Position numbers and translations under genes: made by a program
Assembly (NCBI GenBank): GCA_003260075.1
Contig: QLIY01000280.1
Coordinates: 43,805-107,804 of the forward strand
Direction of reading: 5' to 3'
Source of the DNA: Phallusia mammillata
Taxonomy: Eukaryota > Chordata > Ascidiacea > Phlebobranchia > Ascidiidae
DNA: 64,000 nt
Shown: positions 1 through 11,532 of the stretch, piece after piece
Layout of the letters: each line of letters starts with the position of its first letter
How positions within the stretch are numbered: position 1 is the first letter of the stretch
Notes under the pieces: generated by a model
Databases searched by the model: none
The model's input: only the letters and a program-made list of their open reading frames with translations
What the model was told of the DNA's origin: nothing

Positions 1-663
1 GTTACTGACGTAGCTCTTTGAAAGTGAGTGTTTCAGCAGTGCTTGCAGACTAACGGGTATAGGTCAAATAGAAAGGAAAGGGGCGAAAATTGTAATTTTA
101 TAGCTGTATAGTTATAGCTGTAACGCTAGATTAACGACAAGGGGCTGTGGGTACCACTCAGTATATAAAAATTGTAATGGAGACATGATTGATACGCAAG
201 GGCTGTTTCATGGCACGCCAAGCCACTGGGAGTTCATGTGTATATTTTGAGATAATTAAGAGATAATTATCATAGTACGCCAGGCCTATTGATGGCGTCA
301 TACTGAATCAGCTGGTCACCAAGAATTCACCATATGGCAGGCGTAAGCTATAGCCCGCAATGGGATTCGAACCCATGACAGGAGTCTTTCTATATGATTG
401 TGTCGTGATCGCTGGTCTGCATCAACTCTTCAGGGCGGATCCCAGTTATTCATCTATGTCTAAATTAATAGATAATTATTACGTTAGTTTGTGGTAGTTT
501 ATTGGTATCAAAAATGAATGCTCCTTTGCCTGTATAATTATTGCTTATATACTCACGAGTTTACGCATCTCGCGGTCCCTCTGAAATGTCGTGGCGGACG
601 CCAGTTCAAAACCGCTGTGTTAGAGAAAGGATTCTGCTCTCATCCTATTTTAAAATTTATAGG
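1..663. repeat. Direct repeat block A, copy 1
   Basis: This block is nearly identical to 6680-7331, with small indels (for example a longer insert near 240-260). The match ends exactly at the single ambiguous base n at 664, where the two copies part. It contains the T-arm of a tRNA-derived SINE at about 360-376. No coding content is seen; the ORF across its end is accidental. It may extend upstream of the window. Confidence 0.85.
301..385 (+). repeat. tRNA-derived SINE fragment (in block A, copy 1)
   Basis: An A-box-like stretch (tggcaggcgtaagc) is followed about 25-30 bases later by a perfect T-arm hairpin, ATGGG-ATTCGAA-CCCAT, which carries the B box. There is no full acceptor stem, so this is a tRNA-like SINE head rather than a tRNA gene. 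Relatives lie at 6961-7045, 46261-46345 and 46701-46790. Confidence 0.6.
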
Positions 664-985
664 NATGCAGGAAAGTAAAAATGTTAAAGCATCAGGCCAA
701 TACACGATGCAGACAGTTCACACTGTTTAGAAGACCTATGAAGTCTTAGTAGTGCAGATGGGGACGAGCGATAGGCCGTATTGACTAGTGTAGCCAATAC
801 CGTATTGGGGGGGGGGTGATTAGGTCTTTTAGAAAAGCAAACGTTTCCAAAAAAACATTAAATTGCACACAAACTGGATTGACTGTAAAAGCATTTTAAA
901 ACCTAGCTTCTTTTCAAATTGTTACGTCGGGTGCAACCTCTAACTAAATTGTCTGGCAAAAATGTCTGTTTTATTTGTCGCAAGT

Positions 986-1055
986 CTCGTGCAACATTAC
1001 TTTCAATATTAATCACAAAATTGCCTAAAACAGTTGTTACCTTCAGCAATTGGGT

Positions 1056-1104
<49 letters not shown>

Positions 1105-1640
1105 GCCAAAAAAGAACAAAACTGCGAAACTTTTCTGCAAAACTCTATTCATCGGATTTAATACTGTTGCGTACGTTGGGCTTTCTTCTCTTTGTGCGCT
1201 TTGGTTTAGATAAGAGAAAACTTAATCCCGGTAAAATGTTGTTGGGTGGAATTATGGTAACGTTTCCCAGCTACTACGCGTAGTGAAATTCATCTCTAAA
1301 AACGAGATGACGTATCACTGAGCTGTTTTAACCCCATTTATGAGGAATTTGAAAGCAGCTAAGGGTTCTGGATTGTTTACACGCTTAGAACGGTCGCTAA
1401 TTTCTTTAGTGTGTATATTTGTGGTTATCTGAATATAACGTTTGTGGAAAAAACACCTGATTTTAAAATGATGACAAACCGTTGTATAATTTCAACTTAT
1501 CGTTGTCAAGCAAGATGTAAACTATAGAGTCACATACATCTTTAAACAATAGCCGACCCTAGTCATTTTACACCATGCGTTTATAGTTTCTGTATAAATA
1601 ACATGTTCAATTATACAAAGCAATTTAAAGTAAAACTAAA
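986..1640. repeat. Direct repeat block B, copy 1
   Basis: This diverged block is homologous to 3809-4990; shared stretches include tatgaggaattt and ctacgcgtagtgaaattc. It lies 5' of the transporter gene and its partner lies 3'. A 44-base poly-G run (1059-1102) sits where the partner copy has only a few bases, so the run looks like a filled gap. The empty hAT target site gtttacac is at 1375-1382. The stretch 664-985 holds only a repeat fragment and a 10-base G run (807-816). Confidence 0.75.
1059..1102. other. 44-base poly-G run, probable filled assembly gap
   Basis: This is a pure G run. The homologous repeat copy near 3870 has no such run at this point. Together with the G-to-C switch across the N gap, this suggests filler of contig-specific orientation rather than a natural homopolymer. 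Confidence 0.6.
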
Positions 1641-1914
1641 TGTGTTTTTTTATATTTATCCTTGATGTGTTTCATAGGTCTGTTTGGTATGAAAGTTTGT
1701 TTTTTATAACAAAGACAACAGTTTGAGGATAACAGCTTGCTCTGAGTTTTAAAGGGTAGTTACACAATACAAAATTTGGCATACATTTTCTACGGAAAGA
1801 GAAGTCGTAATAGAGTTTAAAGGGAAGTTGTAATAGATTGTTCGTAATAAAGTTTTTGATCGTAGACCAGGCGTTGGGAAGTCGGACAGATTTCTCTCCA
1901 GTTGTTCTTGTTGC

Positions 1915-3401
1915 ATGGAAACACTTTGGGAAATATATAAAACCAGTGCAATGGAATTTAAGTTGTACAAACGAAGATGGGCATTTCTTTCAGGAATATT
2001 TGTTTTACAGTTTTGTGCTGGAATATCGTTTGCAAGTTACGGACAAATCAACAGTTTCTACGTTCAGTTTTTCAACTCGACTCCAGGACAAGTAGATTGG
2101 ATCACTAACGGAAGAAACATTAGCGCTGTATTTATTACACTTCCCATTGCCATTCTACTTTTCAAAATTGAACTGAAAGGACTTGTGCTAATAATTGCTT
2201 GTAGTTCCACGCTCGGTCTTCTGCTCGTTACCTTGTCTCTCATAGATCGATCGTTACTTGCTCTTATTGTACTCGGGCAAGTTTTTTGTGGACTTTCTGA
2301 CACTTTGGGTCTTGCTCTGCCTTCGACGTTTGCTGTGCTTTGGTTTCCAGAAAATCAAGTTGGTACAGCAATAGCACTAAATGTAGTTGGATTATTTTCC
2401 GGAAACCTAATCGGATACACATTGCCTTCATATCTTGTGACACCATCAAACCAAACATCACGACCAAATAAAAGTTTAAGCTTGGATGATCTAGTAAAAG
2501 GACAGCTTCAACTACGTTATATGTACGGTTCATTTCTAGCTATATCTGCCGCTGTAACCATCTTGTTGGCGATTTTTTTCACTGATAAGCCTCCTACACC
2601 ACCTACTGCGGCACAAGATCTAAAAAACAAGGAAGTGAAGGCACCGAGGACGGCGACAGAATTCTTTTCTGAAACAAAGCAACTTTTTACCACACCCTCC
2701 TATATTTTGATCTGTTTCGCTATTGGGTTAATTTTCCAGCTTGAATTAATTGAGAATATGTTCATGTCTGAAATCATAGCCGACATTCACGTCGCACATC
2801 AAGTTTCACCTTCAATATTAAGTGGATACATCATGTGTATGTTGGGTTCGGGCGCTATCATTGGCCTTGGCCTTGCTGGAAAAGTCGTTGACCATTTCAA
2901 AAGATACAAACTGCTTGCAATTTGCGGAAGCGTGTTGTTCCTTGCATCAACTGTGGCAATTGCTTTAAGTGCAATATACAGAAACACAGTGGCAATGTAT
3001 GTATGCAACGCAATATTTGGATTCTTAACCGGTTTTACTGTTGTCGTAATGTTCGAAATGACCACTCAGTTGACCTACCCGATTGATGAAACACTGGTCA
3101 ACAATTGGATGACCGGAATTCAAACAGGAATCGGTTTGATTATTGGAGCTCTCGCAAGGGTCATGTTTAAACGATGGAGAACTGTTGGAGTGCTTGGGTT
3201 CCAATGCGCATGTGCGTTGTTGGCTGTTCTCTTGTTGTCCCTGATATCGTCCAGGAATCGAAGATTGGAAGTTGAGGACGAAAATGGGGGGGGGGGTTGC
3301 TATCCCTGATATCGTCCAGGAATCGAAGATTGGAAGTTGAGGACGAAAATGTTGAAACAAGACAGACTGCAGAAACACCGTTGCTCAACTCTCAGCAATA
3401 A
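1915..3401 (+). CDS. SLC49/FLVCR-like major facilitator transporter
   Basis: This is a single-exon membrane transporter of the major facilitator superfamily, closest by eye to SLC49 (heme and choline carrier relatives). The N terminus reads YKRRWAFLSGIFVLQF, like the RRxxxL start of SLC49 proteins. It is followed by LPSTFAVLWFPENQVGTA, matching the family's TM4-5 region. About twelve hydrophobic segments are split by a hydrophilic, Pro/Thr-containing loop near residues 222-245, and a typical basic loop, GKVVDHFKRYK, lies near residue 322. The first Met (1915) is used; Met13 (1951) is an alternative. An 11-base G run at 3286-3296 plus a repeated 45-base block (3241-3286 versus 3306-3351) truncates the open frame at 3309. 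Removing that artefact lets the frame continue to TAA at 3399-3401, about 473 residues, ending in a short acidic and Gln/Asn tail. The transported substrate is not predictable. Confidence 0.85.
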
Positions 3402-3808
3402 CTTAAAACCAGACAATTTGTGAAAGTTTTCGTATGCTTGATTCTATTTTCTGCATGTAGGCTATGTATGTATGTATGTGCACGCGTGTAAAGACTATAC
3501 GGTGGATTTGCATAAAAAGGCAAAATGAAAATATATATCTAATTATATTCCACTTCTAATATTTTATAACATTCTTGTTTCTGTTTGTACGAAGCGACAA
3601 CTAGGCTACCAGATATTGCGAGACTTATTGACACCGTTTATCTGAACAAGGGTTGGCGTTTTGAAAACTCGCTATAACCCTTCAGTAGGGTTTAACGACA
3701 TTTTAGCATTTATGTATCATGCAGGAAAATTAAAAGTTTTCACAATAAAACAAAAAAAGCGGAAATCGACTATAAAACATTAAAAAACTGAGCCTTGAGC
3801 AACTTTGC
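3402..3808. other. 3' flank of the transporter, no gene seen
   Basis: AT-rich DNA with a (TATG)n stretch near 3465-3480. No clear coding exon is seen. Confidence 0.5.
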
Positions 3809-4990
3809 TTTCAATATTATTTGAAAAATTGGTTGAAACAGCTGTTATCTACACTTTGGTATCGAACGTCAAAAAAGTACATAACTTTTCTGCTAAATTC
3901 TATTCATCGGATGAGTTACTGTGACCTACGTTAGGCTTTTTTCCGCTTTGTACGCCGTGATTTGAATGAGAGAAAATTTAATCTCGGAAAAGTGTTGTTG
4001 TGTGGAATTATGGTAACCTTTCCCAGCAACTACGCGTAGTGAAATTCGACCCGATAAACATGACGACTTGCAACGATTTCTCTCTCAGATTATTTTTGTG
4101 ACGTATCACTGAGCCGTTTTATCCCTATTTATGAGGAATTTGGAGGCAGCTTAGGTCTTCGGACGGTTTACACCAGGGGTGTCCAACCCGCGGCCCGCGG
4201 GCCACATGTGGCCCACAGGAAGGTTCTGAGTGGCCCGCGCGGTATTTTTCGAAATGACTTATATTATGAACCTTAGCGCCTGCCCAATTTATGGCGATCT
4301 TACATGCCGAGGATTGGCATTTATTGTTTGCTTTATTTCTTTGTTAATAGAGTGATACACGACTGTTCAAGTTACTTTTATTACATCACAATGCATATTG
4401 TTACGTATCACATTTTCTGCATTGTTACGTCCACAATCTTACTCTTGCTTCAATAGTCAGTCAGTCAGAAATATGTCTTGCCTTATTGAGGTTCATCTGT
4501 TATCATATCAGAGACTCGCGCAAAACGCATTTAGCAGTGAAATATCTTCAGCACTCTGCAGTGATATAGATTACCGGTATGCCAAATAAGATACGAAAAG
4601 CAAGTAACGCTAACATAATATTCTAAGAAAAGTGGACATGAGGACAGCCATTTTAAGATTACAAATTAGCAGTAAACACTCAAGTGGCCCGCGCAATCAT
4701 TCGTAAACCGCATGTGGCCCTTTGGCCAAAAAGGTTGGACACCCCTGGTTTACACACTTAAAACCGTCGCTTTTTTATCCAATATTTTTTGTGGTTACCT
4801 GAATGTGGGATTGTGGGGAAAAAATCCTGATTTTATAATAATAGCAATCCGTTTCATAATTTACAACTTATTGTTGCAAAGCAAGCTGAAAACTCTGAGT
4901 CACATTTTTCTAGAGTTCTTTAACCAATACCTTACCCTAGTCATTTTACAACATTCGTATGTAGTTTTGAAGTTAATAACACGTTTAAAT
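3809..4990. repeat. Direct repeat block B, copy 2 (interrupted by a hAT element)
   Basis: Homologous to 986-1640. The match resumes on both sides of the hAT element at 4174-4747, which proves the insertion is younger than the duplication. Confidence 0.75.
4174..4747. mobile_element. hAT-type non-autonomous element (MITE)
   Basis: The terminal inverted repeats begin CAGGGGTGTCCAACC and end GGTTGGACACCCCTG. It is flanked by a perfect 8-bp target duplication, gtttacac (4166-4173 and 4748-4755). The paralogous block at 1375-1382 has a single gtttacac, an empty site. No transposase frame is present. GC-rich subterminal CGGCCCGCGGGCC motifs match the element at 18866. Confidence 0.95.
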
Positions 4991-6288
4991 TAAATGAGGC
5001 AATTCAAAACGAATAAATGTTTGTGTTTAGTATTTGCCCAAACTGTTTCTCGCTGAAATTTTCACTGCAGTATAATAAAAGCCACAAAAATATTCTGAAG
5101 TTCTCATATTAATACCTATAAGGATCATATTGTTTTAAATTGGACACAAAAAATACACACAACACAGAAGTTTAGCATCAGTTTTGTCGGTCTTGGATGT
5201 GCTTTATTACACGAAGACATCATAAATAATTAAGGATGGTTTAAAGAGTCGCGTTCCTTAAACGAAAGTGTCAAACTGCGATGACAGCTCCAGTGTGATC
5301 AAGGTATCATCTTTTTGCCAAATGCACTTGAATTATCATTTGGATCTTTTGTAGTGACGTGAATAATTGATGTAACCTGTCGCGTTGACGTTAATAGTGT
5401 GCAAATAGTTCTGCGTAAACAGTATCCCTGAAACTGTTTTATTTTGAGAAAGGCATACTGCTTTTATCAGGGCATAATGTCGAACAAGCTTGCAGCCTAA
5501 ATATAGCTCAGCTGAGAATGAAAATGTATCACGGAGCATCAAATTTATATGCAGCACTTGCAAAAATATGCAAAGTAACATTACTCATGGAAAGGCCAAA
5601 TTACAAGTATTGTTTTTACTAGCACAAAGTGTCGAGAACGAACCACGTCTCATTTTCCCTGGAAAGCACAGACATGGAATTGTATTGTTTCAGTTCATTA
5701 GTGGGCATGTGTAGTCATTTTATTTTAAGGCCAGCGTTTTTGCAATGATGTATTTGTGGGTATAATATTTTTACAAAACAGATCTACGAAAACAAATGTA
5801 TTTAGGGCATGAGTGTTTTTCAAACACTTTTATGGGTTGCATTTTAACAATGATGTATGCTTATGAAAATCAGGTTCAGGTACAATATTTAAAAAAAAAA
5901 ACAGTTTCTCCAAGACAACTGTTTTTTATTACATTTTCAATTGCATTTGCTCTGCATAGCAGCTGAACAGGAAAAAGGTAATTGCCTATCCATACCCGCA
6001 TGTCATTTATACCAGCATGACGCCATCCATGCCTTAATCTCATGAACCACGGTAGATCTTATTAGCTCGCCTTTGCCCTTTACATCGGGACATTATTAAG
6101 CTTGTGCAATCAATATCCTCACATATTAAGACCAGCATCCCAGACTTTATTGCAAACCTTCTGTGTAATATTTCGCACAGCCATAGTTAATGTGTTGACA
6201 CCAAAGATGTACTCAATGACACATCACTATAGTAAAATAACGACGGTATCATCTCTATTAAAATGTACTAGCAGATAATACATTATAT
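4991..6288. other. Intergenic, no gene seen
   Basis: AT-rich DNA on both strands with only short unconvincing frames (for example 5490-5714). I see no splice-framed coding exon or repeat with clear ends. Confidence 0.5.
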
Positions 6289-6504
6289 CAGTGGTTCTTA
6301 AACTTTTTTTTGATGCGACGCCCCTGGAAAAGTTTTCTGAATTTGCGACGCACCAGCAAATAAAAGTTAATGAGGAAACTTATTATTAAAGTTATGTGTA
6401 TTGATACAACAACAAAAAGCCACGAAACGCAACTATTCTGCGACGCCCTTGGAAAACTGAAACGACGCACCAGGGCGTCGCGACGCACAGTTTGAGAACC
6501 ACTG
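6289..6504. mobile_element. hAT MITE, 216 bp
   Basis: Termini are CAGTGGTTCTTAAACTTT and its imperfect inverse ending GAGAACCACTG. A perfect 8-bp target duplication, cattatat, lies at 6281-6288 and 6505-6512. The interior is rich in GCGACGC motifs. No coding capacity. Confidence 0.95.
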
Positions 6505-6679
6505 CATTATATTGTGCAAACTAGAATATCCCCAATACGCTGAGCTTTTTGCTACTTGCTACTCGTCCAGTGTTGTTGTGTTAAGCAAACAGTGTTTCGT
6601 ATACTCGTTCTCATTACTTACCATAAACGAGTAATGACTATATTCTTCCTTAAGAACATTTAGTGATAATACCATCGAG

Positions 6680-7331
6680 GTTACTGACGTAGCTCTTTGA
6701 AAGTGAGTGTTTCAGCAGTGCTTGCAGACTAACGGGTATAGGTCAAATAGAAAGGAAAGGGGCGAGAATTGTAATTTTCGCAAGTTATAGCTGTAACGCT
6801 AGATTAACGACAAGAGGCTGTGGGTACCACTCAGTATATAAAAAGTGTAATGGAGACATGATTGATACGCGAGGGTTTTTTAGGGCACGCCAAGTCACTG
6901 GGAGACGGGAGTTCATGAGTATATTTTGAGATAATTATCATAGTACGCCAGGCCTATTGAAGGCGTCATACTGAATCAGCCGGTCACCAAGAATTCACCA
7001 TATGGCAGGCGTAGGCTATAGCCCGCAATGGGATTCGAACCCATGACAGGAGTCTTTCTATATGATTGTGTCGTGATCGCTGGTCTGCATCAACTCTTCA
7101 GGGCGGATCCCAGTTATTCATCTATGTCTAAATTAATAGATAATTATTACGTTAGTTTGTGGTAGTTTATTGGTATCAAAAATGAATGCTCCTTTGCCTG
7201 TATAATTATTGCTTATATACTCACGAGTTTACGCATCTCGCGGTCCCTCTGAAATGTCGTGGCGGACGCCAGTTCAAAACCGCTGTGTTAGAGAAAGGAT
7301 TCTGCTCTCATCCTATTTTAAAATTTATAGG
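6680..7331. repeat. Direct repeat block A, copy 2
   Basis: Near-identical to 1-663. It includes the SINE T-arm at about 7027-7043 (SINE head 6961-7045). Beyond 7331 the sequence differs from what follows copy 1, which begins with n at 664. Confidence 0.85.
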
Positions 7332-7490
7332 TACTCACAACCGTTGGAAAGGTTTGATATAAACTCACGTTATTTATCCACGTTGTTAATCAAGGTGCCA
7401 CAACCAATGCGCCTGGTAAAACGCTACTAAGTGAAAACGCAGGCAAAAAATCAAACATTGTAATATATTGCATTTTTGTCTTGATTGTAG

Positions 7491-7608
7491 GCAGATTCTT
7501 CGAGCCAACAATCGCATCTCGGTGACCTCCAGCTTTGAAGAGAAACACAACGACGAAACTGACGTCATACTGCATCAGAACAATGACGTCACAGCCCCAC
7601 CTGAATAG
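7491..7608 (+). CDS. Orphan terminal exon candidate
   Basis: A splice acceptor (ttgattgtag, ending at 7490) opens a frame of about 38 codons to TAG at 7606-7608. The predicted tail is polar (ISVTSSFEEKHNDETD) and resembles the cytosolic C terminus of a membrane protein. No partner exon was found upstream in this window, so the gene may be broken, duplicated from elsewhere or misjoined. The exon contains two TGACGTCA palindromes (7560-7567 and 7584-7591). Function unknown. Confidence 0.35.
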
Positions 7609-10600
7609 TGAAACGTCATTAAAGTCCGTCTGACAACATACCAGTTTGGAAGTCTCCCTGGTTTGTATCCAACCTATTGCTTTGTAAGGCAGACGGCATT
7701 GATGTGAAACATTCCTTTGTCAGCAGTGGCTCACTTAAGGGACCTAATGATCCGTACTGCAAAGTAATGCATTAGCAACGCAAAATTTTCAAAATTAACT
7801 TCGTAGCGCCTTTGCGTCACACCCTCTCTTTATCGCCACACTGTGACCAAACCGGCTAAAATGTACTTCAACTACTCCCGAAGTCCTACATAAGAGATAA
7901 CGTACAGTTTAGCAAACCTTACCGAATCGGAACAACAGCTATAAATTAATCCTATTGGCTTTCTAGTGGTTTATCTACATTTTTCCAATATATTTTAAGT
8001 ACAAACTGTGCGCCTGTTTCCAAATAGCAACTATTGAACCCGAATTGAGGTTATGTCCCCGTGTTGTATAGTACAATGTAAAACTAACGTTTCATATAAT
8101 TACACATCAACAAACACTACCCAATATTGTTTCCAGCAAAATTATCGAAAAGTTTCCTCACAAGTTGCGTTCTTTATATCGTTTAGTTCCTTTTTTGCTT
8201 TTCGAGTTCCATTTGAGCCTATCCTTTCGTGTGTTTATGACTTCTCCCCATTATACGCATTTTCTTCAGTTTTTTTCTATCCCCGGTTTATGTTCCTAAA
8301 GTCCTTTTGTGATTTCAAAACTCTACGTTTGCGCGCTAGTGCAATTTATCTACAGCACGTAAAAGCATAAATGAGTCCTTACCTTTTTCTTTGCCTTAAA
8401 TTGGCTCCCAGAGCGTAATATTGTATTGTCGGTATAACTTACTATAACCTATCGATATGCCTTAAAATAGGACACATTGTTCGAGGACTGTGTAAAAGCC
8501 CACTCATTGAATTTAAGTTAAAACTCATTTCGGTTATTCGCAAAACTCACCCTATTAATTATAAAATTGTTCCGGTTAATCGCATAAAAATCATAAAATT
8601 AGCGATTAACCAGAATCGTCTTATTTTCCCATGTGGTTTGAATAGTTTTTTTTTTCAAATGAATTGTTGAACAATGCATTATGTTTGCTTAGAAAACATT
8701 ACGCCTAAAATCAAAAACATAAACATGTGCATGATTACATGTAGTTAAGGTTAATAGTGTACCATCAATGACGTTTGGATAAAATATTCTACCTATATTC
8801 TGCTTTATTGGACGCACATACCACACGATAAGCATGTTTGTATCCTGCAAAATGGCTTAAAAACGCGACGTATTATAGTGCCATTTGAAATGCCAACCAG
8901 GTCCTAAGCAAGACAAACGATATCGACTTAGTACTGCGACCCTAGTGGCTACAATCCAAATTTGGCCTGTTACCCTTTACGATAAAGCTTTACGATGCAT
9001 ATTAAGGGTCAAGGGATCGAAATTCAAAACAGGCTCTGCTGCTAAGTTTGCGTACTACAAGGACGCTTGGTTAAAATGGTTGAATTCTTCTCTTTGTTTC
9101 TCTCTTATGTGTATGACACGCTGTTTTCAATATGTTTTGCGTTATACCATTGCTTTTATGTTGAATTTTTGGTTTCACACTGTATGCTGTGATGTGTTTA
9201 CAAACGCTATGACCTAAAACCAAATATTTCAGAATTAGAACCAAAAGTACAAACGCTTATCTTAACTCGAACTCCAGATCGAAAAAAGATTGGATTATTT
9301 CGTTTTCGGTCGTAGCATTTTTAATTATGATTCGGTTGCTGTGGGCAACCAAATCTTCTATCACATCACTATCCTATACTGGGTTGCAACAACGGTAAGA
9401 AAGTTGCAATAACATGCAAAAGCACAATCGTTTTGCCGCATTCTTTGCCACACACTATAGAAAACTATTGAAACTCATATGCAGATAGCTGATGCACTGT
9501 TAGACGGTTTTAACTTGCTTTTATGCATAGTTATGTAAAAATCTACGTCGTAACAAAATCGTAACATTGCGTTTTACTAACACCAAAACAAAATGAATAT
9601 CCCAAATTACAGTTCTTTTTGTAATTTCTTTCTCAAATGCAACGACGTAACAAAAAGCGCAAAATGAGTGCTATACTAATAGCTTAGCGACTGACATTTC
9701 GAGTAGAGTTTTTGCATTTGTGGAGCTATAATGCCATGTTGCTCTGTGTTTGTATAGGGGACATTCCTTATAAATCCTCATAAAAAATAAGTCCTTATGA
9801 TACTTTTACATATAAACGTACAATATTTTCCACAATACAAACATTACATTCCAACAAGAACCATCACTTCGATTAGTCCTTTTTTGTCAGCATTTTCTTT
9901 CGTTATTGAGGCGTTTGAGTTTTTGCTGGACTGTAGTATTGTTGAACATATGGGCATCTCATTGACGCCTTAGATTTGTGTTTTACCTATGCGGCACAAC
10001 ACACCTCTTTGTTTTCACTGTGTTTCGCGACGGTGCAAGGCTTCGTAGTGTTTTACACAACTCCGATCTGAAAAAATATTGTCAGTTTATCGCAACGATT
10101 TTTTTTTCTTTCCGATCAATGCTTTCGTTGTTCCTTCTGGTTTTCTTGTTTATTTATGATTTAAAGGCGTCTTCCCAGTTTGTTGTGATTATTTTTTGTA
10201 AAAAGATCCACTCTTGTTAAAGCCGCACAGTTCTAATGAGTTTGTTGACCTACCACCTCCTCCTGGCGTTTTTATCTCAACTGGGCGGGTAAAATCATAA
10301 ATAGATGACACTAACATGAAAATGCCTGAAAGAATACAAACAGCAACGGGGTTTCAGAGTTTTTTTAACCAGGAGTATCTCGTTGTATATTCGTCATAGT
10401 TTTAAATATATTGACAAAATAGCTTCTCATGGTACACAATACAGTTTTGAGCAACCCTTAGTTAAGTGTCTGACGTTTAAACCACAATTGTGGTTCCAGT
10501 TACAAGCCCGGCGTGCAAAAAATCCGTTCACTGCGTTTACTACACAAACGGACATGAAATATCGATAGTTTGTAAACCGTGTTGCTTTCATTTGTGGTTT

Positions 10601-11300
10601 TTGGCCACAACCACCCAAACATTCAAACCCAACTACCATGGTAACTAGCTCTTCACAGCATTCCTTGTGATTATGGTTATGTGAATTGAAGTAACAGATA
10701 GTCTGAAGGGCCCAACGTAATTCTGTACTTAGTCGTCTGGCTTCAACAATGCCATTTAAATCCGTATGACGCACATCAGGATCTGATTTCCCAGCGAAAG
10801 TGGAGCATTACAATACACAATAAAATCGTCTGTAGTCGTTTGGTGTGGGGCAATTTTCTTAATAGGACCACAAAGCAACCCTCAAGTTATAAACTTTGTC
10901 TCTTGGCAGGGTCAAATAATTTATGGTGTGTCTTGGGCGTGCGGAGTGGTTTCTATCCAATCTATAGATAGGTGTTCAACTTGCAAGGGAGGGAAAAGAC
11001 GGGAAAAGAAGTAGGGTGAGAAAAATTCATCACGAAAAATCTGTTTCAGATGAAGTAGAAACTAATAAGTGAACAGTTACTACATAACAGTGCAAAGTAA
11101 CAAATGTATTTTTTTAGCACGAAATAGCATAATTCTCACAACAAAACCCATCGGGAATTTGCTCCGAGATCAAACCAAACTTTTTTGCACGGTGTTCGAA
11201 CCTCGGACGCTCTCGAGGACGTAACCCGATCATTTTTTGTCTGAAAATGGGTCATGTCAAACTGAACGGCCAAGTTCCTGGCCAAATTCATAAACAATTG
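7609..11300. other. Intergenic, no convincing gene
   Basis: 3.7 kb of AT-rich DNA. Frames at 8053-8370, 8885-9217, 9978-10220 and 10427-10774 lack family resemblance and supporting splice structure. Nothing with clear terminal repeats was recognised. Confidence 0.45.
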
Positions 11301-11532
11301 TATTGCTTACTATGAATATGGCGCATCCGTGTTGAAAAACGAAATTATTTTTTCCACTAGATGTTTTTTGCTTTCCTTTTTTCACTCACCAGTTTGCGTC
11401 ACGTTCCTCAAAACGCATCAACTGGAACCGTCATGGTTTAGGCGCACCAGAAAACAACAAAGCGTGACGAAACTTTCAGCACTTACATTTCCAGCAGTTT
11501 CTTTTGCTGAAAACATCTCTGTCGGAAGAGCA

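Noticed and set aside
360..376. A tRNA gene
   Set aside because: Only the T-arm and A-box-like part are present, with no acceptor stem; better a SINE.
903..1283. Poly-Gly and poly-Pro frames across the G run
   Set aside because: Produced by a 44-base homopolymer that is probably filler; the flanks are repeat block B.
10427..10774. 115-codon minus-strand frame with several cysteines
   Set aside because: No family resemblance, and part resembles repeat sequence also seen near 12900-13050.
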